64,000 nucleotides of DNA from Tilletiaria anomala UBC 951 (GCF_000711695.1 NW_013546990.1:1-64000); one strand, 5' to 3'. Numbered from the stretch's first letter, positions 1 through 13,066 are shown. The notes: generated by a model from the letters alone, not told the origin. Numbers and translations: made by a program.

Positions 1-3000
1 CATAGCCTATTGGAGGGATGGCTCGTTTCGCACGAGATGAGATGCTATGACCTCTTGTTGTTATCTACGCTACACGAGCTCTGGGTGCTGTGCGCAGCCT
101 GATATACATCCACAAGGTGCCGGCTTTCACGTGCAGCTACTGTAGCTTGTTGCTTGCGCTCGAACCGTCCAAGATGTTCGATGGCGTTGCATGGGCTATG
201 CTGCGTCGACGTTCTTTGCCATGCTTCGCTCCGCTGGCTCGCAGGTTGTGCTGCTGCTAATGCTCCTGCCCAACAGCCCACATGCTGAAATCGATCATCC
301 ACAATTCGCCTTGATCGCGGTGGATCGCGTGGGACAGCTGTCCGCCTCGCCCAACAGCTCCCATTTTCTGGCAGGTTTGGATTCATGGGAAGACCTGATC
401 CTTGCTGTGCAATGGGTTTTGTTCATACCATGCCGTAGTAGTGATGGACAACGACCTGAATGGAAGTGCAGGAGGAGGAAGGCAGTGGTCCAGTGAGACT
501 AGTGGACACTGTATCTAAGCAGGCAAAAGTCACTTGATAGGTGTGGCTGGGCTGCGCTGTTGTTTTGCTCACGATGCAGATGTTACATGTGGCTTGGAAG
601 GTCTAGGCGGATTGCCACAGGGTTATCATAGTTGGTAGCATCCGAAGCAGTGCGGCTTAGCAGCCCGGCAAAATTGTGCGCTAAGTGCATATGCCAAGCG
701 TTGCTTTGTTCTTGCTGCTAAGCGACTGGCATACTTTGGCTGCTGATGCAATGAGAAGCTTTCGGGCATGGAATATCAGTCCAACCTCGGGCATCTGCAT
801 TCCAGCATCCCAAATGCGGAATACGTGGAACGATAGCCTACAGGTCATTCAATGTCGATACGCAACTTATGGCTGGAGCTATCTTGTAATATGGTCCACC
901 CATTAGAGAAGGAGGCTGAGTCCGATGTTGCCGTGATAGACCTGGTGGCAATCACGCTCTCCACTGTTTGACAACAACGTTGGCGTGCCTCATCCCCTCG
1001 TACTGATTGGCCTTGGGGCTTGAAGTCCATCACTGACATACTTCCGCCATAGTGAGTGATCTGCAGTTTTCTGTCACCAATGCGGTGCATATACTGAATT
1101 CCTTCCGTCGGACTTGCAACCAGTACTTAAGCGCCGGTCAGTTACTATCGTATCGGAGGTCCCGCTGTGGAAAACGAAAATGATCTTTTAAGGTCGCTGC
1201 ATTGGAGGAGTGTGCAGCAGTCTTCTGACCTGAACCATACACGCAAATATATGCGCTCCATCCTGCTGGCTACTTTACAAAGCAGACTATTTCTTCGGGT
1301 CATCCCTAAAGCCATGGGCAGGGGTGCACGGATAGGTGCCATGCGAACTGTGCGAGCAAGTTCTTGCTTGGACCTTGCTTGCTCGTACTCGTCCTTTACA
1401 GCCCCTTGTCATTTCAGTCATGGACTTGGTAGCCGTCTTGCATGCATGCGGGACAAGTTAGCAATGTCTTGGACTCGTACAGTTGAGCTGCGTTGCTCTC
1501 AAATTGGCGACCCGTAGGTGGTGGGTTGGCGGGCTGTTTGGCTCTTACCCCGCGCACAAGTAGGTGACCAGATGACTGTCATTTTCATATATCACTTTCG
1601 TTCTTGGCCTTGCAGGGAAGATCCAGCGCCACGAAGGACGGTGTGAAGCGCGTATTGCAATCAGTGGGAAGTGCGTAGCAAAGTTCTTTGTACGGCACAT
1701 CAGGACGCAAAGGCCATTCGATATGCTCGTGGCGCTCAGCGGCAAGCGCCTCCCATTCTTACAGGGACCTTTTAAGACTGTAGCAGCTTAATGATCCCAC
1801 GTCAATGTGAGGAGCTTGCTCTCGATAGAGTACCTACGAGTTCTCGCTTTCGCTGTGCACTTGCCCAGGGCCCAAGTATACATTTCGTCAGCGATTTCGA
1901 GTGAGCGGCAAGCAATCTCAATGATGTGCTTACTCTCTAGGCTTGTTAAAAGCATGCGTCGAACATAAACGCGCAGAAAGGCATCCAGCTGGATACTCGT
2001 GATAAGTTGGCCTTTCCGCACTTCGAAAGCCCAGGGAAGAGTGTGATGCTCAATAGCGATTCAATTGGGCTGAGTGACAATACCAGAGCGACTGTCATCC
2101 AGGCGAGTGTACATGGACCACCCCGTTTCACGATGTTAGATAAGTTTCATCAGGACCCTCTATTTGGCCTGCTCGACATTGAGAGGCGAGTCATTGGTTA
2201 GAAGTGAATAGCTGAGGCGTGGAACTGATAGAAACGTGAGCATTGAGGTTCAATTGGCATTCATTTTGCGAGTGCTGGACGTCTAAAGTCCTGCCAAATT
2301 GTCAATGCTCTCATCTCTAGCGGAGGCATCATCACGAGGTTTGAAGTATCTAGTCACAGTCGAAAGTCGAGTTTGTTGCGAAACCACCCACATATTTGCA
2401 CATAGCTCGTCCAAGTGGAAAATGTGAAGAAAGGAACCCAAGTCCTTTTTGTATTCGGCAATTGAAACCACTTCTTACCAGGCTGTTGATGAGCGTGAGG
2501 AGCGAATGTTTCTCGATACGCTAAGCAAAACCATAGATAACGAGGCCCTTGGGGTCCTCAGACGTTTCAAACCACGTCGTTTCTTTGGCTTGGCTTAACG
2601 TCGGGGCAAATCTCCGGCAGAACCCTGGACCAATATGGTATTGACCATAGCCATTTTGGACTCGAGGTGAAGGTGGTGTACAAGGGGAAGACCATTGTCT
2701 GTGAAGGAATGAGCTCTATCATCAGTTTCTTTCGAGAAGCTACTATGTAGTACAGAATTGCACAAGATTAGAGCACCGTGTAAATACCGAAGCATTAATA
2801 CCCAAGGGTAGCAGGAGTAGGTGAAACAATAAGAAGAAAATGCAAGAGGAGTCGCACGCGAGCAACGGAACCGAATTACCGCCTGACATTGCAAAAGGCC
2901 ATCGGAGTCGCATGTGGCCATTTAATTCCTTCAATATACATAGTGCGCGACCCATAGAGAAGAGGTGAGGCCTGCAGTGCCGTTTATGCGCCACTTGGTC

Positions 3001-4477
3001 AATGTGTCTTTTTGTACTATGCACTTTACTCCTTCTACTCTTGCGTCTTAATATTTCAGTATTCATACAGTCCTTGAATCGCACACAAGAGCATATGTAT
3101 TCTAGTGCGTATTAATGATTCAGTATTCATACATTACTTGAATCACACGCAAGGCTGCTCGACGGAACTGCCGCATTGAAGATTATCAGTCAAACGTCTT
3201 CAAATGTCCACCCCAAATCTAGGGTGCTTCGGGAGCTCAGCCCACTAACTCGAACACTAGCTCACAAAACCTTTGCGCTCCGTATCGTATGCACACTCAT
3301 TCACTTGACAATAATTTCACCTGTATCGACGTTGCTTCCAAAATGCTCTTCATAGTGAATGAGTCATGAAATGCTGCCCGTCACACCAAGCACATCCTAC
3401 TGTGACCACCGTACATGGTCCTCTTGCATAGTCAATATTGATATCCATTCTATCTGTTTTGGCTTCTAAACCTTTTGGAGGCTTCCGTGTTTGCAAGTTT
3501 AGACAACTTTGTGTGACTGTGAAGAGAGCTAAGATGTGAGATGAAGAGTCCGTCAAATATCTAAAGTACTTGCAACAGGTACTTTGTTTAGATATGTACA
3601 CGTCTCGTTCCCATTAAGAAGCCAATGTTGAAGTATTGAAAGGCGAACAAATTTGGCAGGTGTTTACTTTCAGCTTATCCTGGGTAAGTGTGCACTACTA
3701 CATTTCAAGAGGCTATTCCTTATCCATTAGAATACTAATAGACATGTTTTATTTGTGCCTAGGGTTGGTCCACGGTACTGGCGATCTGCACTCGCGGTGA
3801 AGGGTATGGATTTTACCTTCAAAGAGAGAGCCGGTTTCGCGGTTCTCTCAAAACACTTCCAAAACCTGGCGAAGTGGTCATCAAGGCAAAGTCTTATGAG
3901 TCCGTTAATTACAACTAAGTACTTGCGATCTCGCTTCAGGATATTCAACGAAGGACAAATATGGAAGACTGAAGAGAACTTTGTGCGGGCCAGGCCGTGT
4001 GATAAGATCCGCTCAAGTCGATTGTAGAACAGAACGCTTGTAAACACTTTCACGTCTGGAATAAGTGTATATCTCGTACATGGACGTCCCTGAAGTTTAC
4101 CTTGTCTAGGCGAAGAGGATTGCATATCTACAGCGAACCAAAAGAAGCATGAACCTTCTCAAGCTGCAAATGGTAGCACACGCCACTTGCTGTGATTCCA
4201 GATGCGATGTGTCGTAGCGACGCGAAGCCCGCCGTGAGAGAAGCAGAGATAACGGGAACCATGCAAATCGGCAGGACGCTAGGGATTTACATTCGCAACT
4301 TGCAAATGCACGACACCCACAAGTGCAGGTGAATCTACAAGGCGGGCCTTCCTAGTTCCAGCTAAGATGACCTGAGGCCTCGCCACTTATCAGGTCAGGT
4401 AGGGTCGCGACGCTTTGCAAAGGGACAAGCAAATGGGATTTGATCGTCGTTGTCATAGCTCCCGAAGGCTTCCATCT
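1..4477. other. gene-poor left arm
   Basis: No gene could be supported here. Open frames are short, overlap on both strands and match no family I recognise. Between about 1600 and 2590 the + strand holds several protein-like stretches in different frames that might be a decayed gene, but I cannot name it. An imperfect direct repeat lies at 3048-3153 (separate entry). No tRNA, rRNA or mobile-element ends were seen. Confidence 0.6.
3048..3153. repeat. imperfect direct repeat, two 42-bp units with 64-bp period
   Basis: Units at 3048-3089 and 3112-3153 share the core TTCAGTATTCATACA and the block CTTGAATC.CAC.CAAG, with about six mismatches. They are separated by 22 bp of unrelated sequence. The function is unknown. 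The divergence between copies suggests an old local duplication. Confidence 0.75.
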
Positions 4478-6636
4478 CTAGTGGTAGACACTGGTGAAGG
4501 GCCGCTGGGGTTTGGGGTGAATGTTTCCATGCGACGCAACGCCTTCGATACGGTGCGTGGCATTCAAGTTCCTGGATATCAGAAATGGGACAGTGAGCGA
4601 GACATCGATAAGAAGCAACGTCACAACTCACTTGGTGCAGGTGATCTGGAAGACGCTGGAGCCACCTTCACGTGCGATGATTACAGAGCTAGCAAGGAAG
4701 AACACTGTAAGGGCGACAAAAATGGTCAGCATAGCGTAGTAAACACTTGGCACAAACTTAAACGCACGCCAGGTCCTGTACCAATGGTCGCCATACTTCG
4801 ACTTGACGTTAGCTTCATTGCTCTTCCAGTTTTGAAGCCAGCGCTCAATGGTCGCAGAGTAGTGCACGCCGAGGACGTCGCACGAGCGGACCTCGAAGCC
4901 TGCAGCTTCGAGCTTGTTGATTACCCAACCAAGACTGCAGCTGGCTATGAAGTGCAAAAGAGGGATTGTCAGTCACATTGTATTGTGAGCAGCGGCATAT
5001 GACAGACGCACCATCCGCTCCAGGGAAGACCTTTCGAGGCCAAAAAGGGATAATACAAGGTCAGTTAGACGAATACCTTAGTATGACTAGACACCTTTAT
5101 TAGGTTTGCGGGAAGCCTTACATATTTGTTCACTGAAGTAAGACATTAGGAGTAAATGATCAGCTGTCTAGTTTAACCTAGGCAGGTTAGAGGACAATGA
5201 CTTACTGAACAGACCCCAGATCAGATCCCAATATCTGCAAGCGTTGAAACGTCAATGGTCAAGCACGAGTAGCAGAGCCGCTCAATACCGCACTCACTGC
5301 CAGTTTGGACGGAGACCAGCAACTTGGAAGACGAATGTTCCGTCGTCATCCAAGAGATTGTAGACATCGCCTAGGAACTTGCTGTAGTGACGAATACCGA
5401 CGTGCTCAGCCATTTCAAGAGAGACAATCTTGTTGTAGTGGCCAGGCTGGACAGGAATGTTTCTGTAATCAAGGCAAAGGATGCGCGCCTTGTCGGAACT
5501 GATGCCATTGTTCTTGATCCTGTCATTTCCAAAGGCCGTTTGGTTCTTGGCAAGTGTTACGCCTGTGACATCGCAGCCGAAGTTCTTTGCAGCGAAGGCT
5601 GTGAGCGTTCCCCAGCCACAGCCAATGTCCAAGACTCGGTCTGTGGGTTGAAGGGCGAGCTTCGAGCAGACAAGCGCCAGCTTGTTGTCCTGCAGTTCTT
5701 CAAGGGACTCGCGCTTGTTGGCATCGGAGATGACTCCAGAGGTGTAAATCATCTGGGGACCGAGGAACCAGCTGTAAAAGTCGTTGCCGCCTAGAAGAGA
5801 TGAAGTACCTGATGTCAACAAGCTATGGCGTACGGCTCACCGCTGCTCAAAAATACGTACGGTCGTAATGGTCACGGACTTGCTCCTCGTCTTGTTTTGC
5901 GGTGTGCATCAAGACATCCGGAATGAGCTTGAAAATGACGTATTTGAAGAGCTCGAGAGTGAAACGCATTTCGGCCCAGTCCCATCGGTACTCCAGAACG
6001 TCGAGCATGTCACCTTTGATGTCGATCTTGCCTTCAAAGTATGCATCGTGGAAAACTTGCATAGGGATCTTCTTGCTGCCGAAGTACTGCTGCTTGAGCT
6101 TAGGGTCCTTGATGGTAATATAATCCTCGATGGGCCCTGCCAAAGAAAAAATTTCAGGGAGTTGAGTAGGTGATCACTGACACCAGACTCACTTCCAGGA
6201 AGCTCGACCTTATTGTTCTTGCGAGGTCCGTAGATACTCATAACGGTCCAGTAACCACAAGCGACAGGAACACCCGTGATAGCGGCCAGAATGAAATAAA
6301 GCCACCATGGCACCCAAGAAGGATTGATGAACGGAATGAGGCGCAGGAGAATAGCGGGCGTGACGAAGATGAGGAGTGCTAGGTGAAGGTTTGAGAATGT
6401 GCCGTTTCCCTCTGCCGGAAGCGGTGCGTTGGCAATAGCAGGCTACCCACACCATTTCAGAACGAGGAAAAGTTTTCCATCGTTCAGCCATCCGTCATTG
6501 ATCCCAATCATGCACGGCGTCCGTGGATGGTTGCAGCTTGGCAAGAAGTGGAACTCACGTAAGAAGTCAGGCGGACCTTTCCACCTGGAGCCATTTTGGC
6601 GCCGACAGCGGCTCCATTGGGCTCGATCTCGCTCAT
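4478..6636 (-). CDS. MTS1: sphingolipid C9-methyltransferase (10 exons)
   Basis: Predicted 499-aa enzyme that adds the C9 methyl branch to the sphingoid base of fungal glucosylceramide, using S-adenosylmethionine at ER/Golgi membranes. Exons on the minus strand: 6636-6559, 6442-6193, 6136-5861, 5790-5298, 5234-5206, 5132-5122, 5030-5012, 4944-4768, 4704-4632, 4571-4478. All junctions are GT..AG and phases close. Two N-terminal hydrophobic segments (about residues 40-85) are followed by LPGRPIEDYITIKD, DHYDRGNDFYSWFLG, the SAM motif VLDIGCGWGTL (about 254-264) and EMAEHVGIRHYSKF, all typical of the cyclopropane-synthase-like family. The C-terminus reads WYRTWLFFLAS...KNLNATHRIEGV, matching known family ends, which is why the last two introns were placed. 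Three consecutive exons are only 29, 11 and 19 nt. The 63-nt intron 4767-4705 has no in-frame stop, so an unspliced reading looks coding. Function is inferred from family similarity and is strong. Confidence 0.93.
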
Positions 6637-7428
6637 GGCTACGACGTGCTCCGAACGATGCAGTGAGCAGGAGGTATCGTTTCCGCTGTGCAAGCTCGGT
6701 GTAGCAGGAGGGAGGAGCGAGCTTGATGTATTATATCACAAAGAGCGTGCGAAGATTCGCAATCACCACTCGTACAGGTATTAAGTAGTAAATGGCCTGA
6801 GGGGGGAGGGGCACAACTTTTTAGCGCGTCCACTCTCTTCACTCCCCTCTACTTGGTCTACATGAATCGTTTTCTTCCCGCGGCTCTAGTTCGCGCGTTC
6901 CGCAGCCATATCTCATCTCAATAATGCAAGTGTTGTTATTGGTCCTAAGAAAGTGTTCAAACGCCCCGTAGCTCTGGTACGAGCAACGTGAACCAGTTGG
7001 CATCACAAGAAACCATATGAATAAAAATCCATGGACGGATTCATTGCGCGTCTATCATGGATCATTCAAAAGGAAATCGGAAGAAGGCAACCTCCAAAGT
7101 CCGACCTCGTCGAGGCGTGGCTGCCCAACGACGTGTGCGGATTACTCGTAGGAGTATTACAAAGGCATGTGGAGCTGAAAGCAAGGAAACGGCTGAGAAA
7201 TAAGGAATCATTTAGCCTGAGATTACGTTGTGTGGGCGCTTCTGTTAAGTTAACAGGCTTCAGTCTCAGTCGGCCACTATCTAGTTCTTGAAGTACCGGC
7301 TCACGCATCAAAGATGGGACGTTCTGAACCGTTGAGCGCGCTTGCACGTTGACTACCGCCGACAGTGTAGCCTGACCAAGAAGCAACAAGTTGTAACATT
7401 CAATGCACAGTCATTTCCACCGTCAAGT
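6637..7428. other. intergenic, promoter side of the C9-methyltransferase gene
   Basis: About 790 bp between the start codon of the methyltransferase gene and the stop codon of the SYLF gene, which points the same way. Small frames on both strands look random. No clear TATA box, repeat or RNA gene was seen. Confidence 0.6.
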
Positions 7429-8787
7429 TCAGTTGATACGGATCTTGAAGTCACCTTCTGAAGAGGGGGCTCCCGGTACATATGCCTGCTGCGGTACGCC
7501 TGATTCATCGATTTGCTCGGCCTGCCCGCGATGCAGGTCCGTTCATATTCAGCATCGACCTTGGCGTTCTGGGACTCGGTATACACTGCTCACCGCTTCG
7601 ATGACCTCGTACATAGCACTCGCTGCTTCTGGCGGAGGGACCTTACCAGCGAGCAAGTCCCTCGCCGGGATGGCTTGGCCGTAGAACTCGCGGTTCGCAT
7701 CTTTTCTTTCCACAAGGACGACACCTTCGAGACTGATTCCAGCGAAGAGGCCTTTGAGATGAGTCGACAGGCGTGTCAGCTTATCAACCTTGCTGCGTGC
7801 CCGCTGAAGTGTCAGCTTAATTCTCACCTTTGCTCCTGCTATAGGAAAACATGGGAGCAGGATGCGCGACTGCTGCTTGCACCGCGCCACCCGTGCCGAT
7901 TGGGCCAGCGGTAGCGGACAATGACCCTCCAAGTGTCAAGTTTCCTGCCATACCGAAAGAGCGGACAGCATCTTCGCTGTTCATAACAACGACGAAATCA
8001 GAAATGTCGGCGCCAATCTACGAGAATGTGAGAAATGGACAAGTAAGTCGCGATAGGGACTTAAAGACGATTGACAGGACCCTGGCCTCACTTGGAAGCC
8101 AAAACCCACGCCACCAGTGGCGATACACGATGGCGCTGACCATGTTCCGTCTGGCAGTCTTGCGGTAACGACTCCGCTGCCTGCTTTCCCGGACCAGATG
8201 AAACCCTGTAGCGTGCGGGGGGGGAGCTGGTCAATCGTCTGGTAACATGCAGCGATCAATTGCACTCACAGCTTTGATCACGCTGAACACAGCAAGCCCT
8301 AGAATGACATCGAGACATCACAGGTTAGCAATGTGTGTAGATTGATCTGCTGAACGAAATTTCCTCAGCCGTGTGACACGCACCTTTTGCCTGTTGCAAC
8401 ACCGCTTTGGGAATGGCGTTGAGGGCAGAGTCAGGGTGCTCCGGGTCGGCTGAAGACATAGCGTTTCGCTCGGATCAGCGGAAGGCCCAGGCTTCAATTA
8501 GAAGTAACAAGCTCACCGAGGAAGCTTTGGAGGATTTTGGATGCCTTGTCGCATTCCTTTGGAAGCCTGGTTGAAGCACAGTGGGTTGACTGACATTTAG
8601 CACATCGCGGGATGCAATGGTACCTCATGTTCGTGTTCTGAAATCGGCATCGCCCGACTCACGAGAATCCAGCTTGAGCCAATTTGGCCTGCTCACTCAG
8701 CTGACGCGAGGTTTGCTGCGCGAATGCAGTGGCCTGCACGCCAGCCTTATGCGCGGCGTCTTTGAATTTGTTGAGATAATTCGACAT
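7429..8787 (-). CDS. SYLF-domain (Ysc84/SH3YL1-type) protein, 8 exons
   Basis: Predicted 274-aa protein made almost entirely of a SYLF (DUF500) domain, which in Ysc84, Lsb3 and SH3YL1 binds phosphoinositides and actin at endocytic sites. Exons: 8787-8663, 8566-8517, 8449-8384, 8298-8270, 8205-8092, 8017-7828, 7751-7594, 7521-7429. All GT..AG, phases close. Diagnostic segments: LPKECDKASKILQSFL, AIPKAVLQQAKGLAVFSVIKA, GFIWSGKAGSGVVTARL, GGVGFGFQIGADISDFV and the block GISLEGVVLVERKDANREFYG. Exon 4 is only 29 nt. The last exon ends in a short acidic/proline tail with no SH3 domain, unlike yeast Ysc84/Lsb3, so any link to the WASP machinery would have to use another route. The start at 8787 is the first ATG of the family-like N-terminus. 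The neighbouring BST1 gene is divergent. Confidence 0.92.
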
Positions 8788-9464
8788 GACGCCGAGGTGT
8801 GTTCGTTTTCGCTCGCTGCAGTGCTTGACTTGGGTGCTCGAATGAGGGCTCCTTGGAAGGCGCTGTAGATCACTACAACTCGCTCCTGACCTTTGCACAC
8901 CTTCGAGAAAGAGCAAGCAAAGCAGGAAACGGCAGCCGTGACTGTGAAGGCGTGGTCCTGTCTGCCAACATTTATCAATCCACAGACTTTCCTGGTGGTT
9001 TGGAGTTTTGCATAAGTGTGCACCCAGGTGGAGACTGGAGACAATGATCGATGAATTGATTGGGTGGACGAACGGACGCTGAGCGCCGCGAGACTGTCTC
9101 CCTGTCTCGCGCATCGTGTGCCATATACATATACTATATGCGCACGGCCCAACAGGACCCATTCACCATCAAATCGGTGCAACTGAACGCCGTGAATATG
9201 GGGCCAAATGATGCACCTGGTGAAGATCAGGAACTCGTAATATGTATATATAATACGCATCGCAATACGCATGCATTTTGCAAGTTGTTATCCGATGGAA
9301 AGCGCTTTTGCCTAGACGGAATTGCCCGATAGCATTCTTCTGGAAAGTGGGAAACCCAGTCCTCAGCGTTCGCTCTCCGCGAACCGCGCCCGCGCAGCGT
9401 CTCGGCGCGGCCGGCGCACGCCAAGCTCAAGCTGGGGAACAGCTCCCTGTACGCGACTGCAGAC
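8788..9464. promoter_or_regulatory. divergent intergenic region between SYLF gene and BST1
   Basis: 677 bp separate two opposite start codons, so both promoters must lie here. It contains an AT-rich patch with TATATA-like runs near 9120-9255. No specific operator was recognised. Confidence 0.5.
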
Positions 9465-12400
9465 ATGAGGCCAACACGAAGGAAAGACGGCCAAAGGCCA
9501 AGTGTCGGCTTGCTCTTGCAACAGTTCGAAAGGCCGCTATTCCACGTCGGTATTGTCACTGCGAGTATCGTTCTACTTTTGGTTACAGTGGTCAGCTACG
9601 CGCGCTTGCCCCAACGTCTCGGCCTGCGTCAAGAATGTCGCATGAGCTATATGTGGCCCACGTACGCCGACTACACAGATCGATTAGCATCACCGTCGGG
9701 CCTCTCTTCGAAGTATCGCCTGCTTCTGTATCGCGAAGGATATTTGGAGCCCAAACCGGATGCCTTTCCTCCTAACGGCAAGCCTGCCCTGTTCATCCCA
9801 GGCAACGCCGGGAGTTATGGCCAAATTCGAAGCGTTGCAAGCAGCTCCGCAAAGCAATATTGGGCGCACGACTATGGCCAACAGTCGGATCCATCCGAGG
9901 TTCAAATACGGCCAGAGTGGTTCGAGCGCCAAGGTGGCATCGATTGGTGGACAGTAGACTTCAATGAGGAATTCTCAGCTTTCCATGGTGCAACTTTGGC
10001 TGAACAGGCGACATTTGTCAACGAAGCTATCATCTTTCTACAGAACACTTATCATCTCTCCAACAACAGCGAGGTTCCAATTCTCGCTCATTCTATGGGC
10101 GGTATCGTCGCACGTCTTGCAATCAAAATCCCGAACTTCCATGCGGGAACGATCAGGACGATCGTCACTCTGTCAGCTCCACATGCGTACCCGCCTCTAT
10201 CTTTTGATGCTGGCGTAATGTCAGTGTATTCCACGATCAACAAGAAACCTTCAGAGAAGACAAGAACAGGGGAGGAAGTCTTGCTTGTCAGCATCGCGGG
10301 CGGGAACCTGGACACTCAGGTGGCGTCTGAGTCGTCCTTGCTAGATCTAAGCGATGTCTGGCCCAGAGAAGCGCAGGTATCGGCACTGACCACATCGATC
10401 CCAGGTCTATGGTGTAGCGTTGATCACCTTGCCATCATGTGGTGCGATCAATTGCGCTCACTGATTGCACGTGGCTTCCTTTTGAGCGGTCTTCCAGCAT
10501 ATTCTGCTGGAACTGTACAGCAACGGCGAGCAACCTGGCAGCATGCATTGAGGCTTGAAGACCGGCTTGCTTTCACCGACCGAGATGCCACTCCAGCTGC
10601 AATCAAAGCTGTGCATCACGACGGTGCTTCAACGTCAACGATAACTCGGACCATCGATCTCTCCGACGCTATGTCTGCTGGCATTGATTTGCTCACGAAT
10701 GCCCATGCAGCCCCTGCTATACGACTCTGTCAGCCGTCAGATACCCCCTGCACAGAGCTATCAGACGGCACGTGGACTCTCTTCCCACCCTCGCCACATC
10801 CACCGACAGAACGCTTCCCCAGTGCCGATGGGTCGTACGAGAAAACTGGTCTGCTCCATGTCCGCGTTCTCCCCGAGACAATACGATCGCACAATGCCTC
10901 TAGACTAGAGATCGATCTGCCACTAGACCCTCCTGCATGGCTTCTCCATGGAATCGTTTCTTTGCCGGTGACAGTAGCAGGAAAGCCTGGCCTGCTTTCG
11001 ACACTTGCAGTTCCCGCACCCAAGACCGCAGAGGTGCAAACCAACTCGTTATCCTCTCAAGACGTGATCCTCCCCGACTTCAAATCCAGCATCATATCCT
11101 ATCGACTCAGATTTGTCGTGAATGCATGCCAGGCGGGCGGCACCTTCGACTCTCTGGTCCGCATACAAAGTCTCGCAGCAAGGGATCAAGTCTGGGTGCC
11201 ATCCATGTCGAGTCAGCAGAAGCGCATAACCATCAATTTAATCGGGCGATCGCCATGGATCCCCTCGCCTAGCCAAGTCTCCACCGGCTGGCATATCTCG
11301 ACTTGGAGCGAACCTCATTGTCCGCAGCCATGGAAGGCAATCGAAGTACAGATCGACTGGGTGGCATCTCTCGCCCAACTGGTAATACGCTATCGCTCGT
11401 CCATATTTGTAGTTCCATTTGTCAGTCTGGCGTTCGCTTACTTGGCCGGGGACCATTTTTCACCTTCCGGTAAGCTACTTAGCCGTGAGTACCCCCAATC
11501 CAATTTATTCCTGAGCTGACACTGTACAACGCTTATATGTCCTCAGACGCTTTGCTTGCATCTGCATTACGTGCAATTTTGCCATCTGCTTTCTTCACGG
11601 CAGCTTCGCTGATCGTGATTGAAGCCTTTAAGCGGTTCTCCGGTCGAAACATGCCGGACAACCTGGGGGCTTCCCTTGATGGTCTAACAACATTTGAAGC
11701 ATTCTCAGTTATCATCTGGATTGCATCGATCGGGTCAGCATTTGCCTTCTTGGGATCGCTGACTGCCTTGACTCTACGCCGAGTTCTGGCATTGTGCTTG
11801 CGGCCGCATGCAAGCAAATATGGCTTGAAACAGCCAAAAAAAGGAACTTTGACGCGAGCGCTCGACATTAACCATGTCCTGCCTTCCATCATTGTTTTGT
11901 TTCTCGTTTTCACCATTCTCCCGCATCAGGCCGTCCTCTTGGCTCTTTTCCTGGTTCATCTTTGGACAGCTGCACTGGCTGAGGCAAGGGTACGGCAGCC
12001 CGGTAACCAGGCTTCAGCAACGATCCGTCACTGGCGACAATCGCATTTACTTTTGATGGCCTTGTTCTGGTGCCTGCCAATTAAGGCTCCTGTGCTCTTC
12101 GTCTGGGTGCGCAATATGCTCAACGGATGGATTGTCTTTCATGGGCTTGAGGGGAGCCCTTCAATCAGCACAGACGATCACGATCCTTTGGGCATGTTAC
12201 CTCTGCTATGGTTGGTCCAGCTCTTGGCTAGCATGCACCCTCTCCTACCCCCTATGCAAGGCTCTTTTGCGCGCCGTGGCTTGGTGATTTCCCTACTAGC
12301 TGCGAGCTTCTTAGCTACACTATTGGGCCTTGCGAGACCCCTCGTGCTCTACAACAACGTCGTTTTTGCCGCCCAGGCCGCCCTTGGCCTGCAGGCCGTC

Positions 12401-13051
12401 TTTTGGGTACGGACCGAGCCACAAATCAACGACGAACGTGATAGTTTGGACCTAGCGCCGCTGCTTAGTGACCACGTCGTGAGCGTTGAAGATGGACAGC
12501 ATGGTCCGACGACCACATTCGCAACGTCATCAATACCTCAACAGTTGCTACGACACTTGGGAGAGCAACGCGGTGACCAAGACGACGCCATCTCCAAGCA
12601 TCTTGATGTTGTTGACGAGTATCTCGGCCGAAGAGCGCTGGCAAGCAAATACCTGGCTTCAGGGTTCCTCGACCTTAGTAAGGCGAAAAGTCAAGGAGGG
12701 TTGTTTGGCTCAAGAATCGGAAATGACGGGTGGGACGGTCGTCTCAGAGCGCAAACAATTTGCCAGATTCACTGCAATGGTGCACTGCTGTTGAGGGAGG
12801 TAGACGATGACCGGGATAACCTAGAGGAAGATGAAACTTCTGACGGTGACCACAGCGAGCATGCGAGGAAACGTCCGCCAAAGGTTCGACCCAGTCCTTT
12901 GTACCAGTTTGGCGGGTTGCCATCACCAGCGCTGCGTCGCGCCCAACACGCATTTCAAGATGCGCTGGAGGCCTTTTTGGGACCCGAAGGCGTTGTCAAT
13001 GCGGCCCAAAAGTTGTACCAGGCAGATGAGATACTTCAGCGACCACTGTAA
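9465..13051 (+). CDS. BST1: GPI inositol-deacylase (PGAP1/Bst1 family)
   Basis: Predicted 1174-aa ER membrane esterase that removes the inositol-linked acyl chain from new GPI-anchored proteins so that they can leave the ER. Two exons: 9465-11484 and 11547-13051 (intron GTGAGT..CAG, phase 1). After a short cytosolic head comes a transmembrane helix (about residues 29-47), then the family block CRMSYMWPTYADY and LFIPGNAGSYGQIRS. The lipase serine is in LAHSMGGIVAR (Ser about 210). The C-terminal half has several hydrophobic segments, and a charged tail follows. Length fits fungal Bst1 proteins (900-1200 aa). The stop codon lies 15 bp from the stop of the convergent DHHC gene. Substrate assignment is by family. 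Confidence 0.95.
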
Positions 13052-13066
13052 GAATGTATTGAACCT

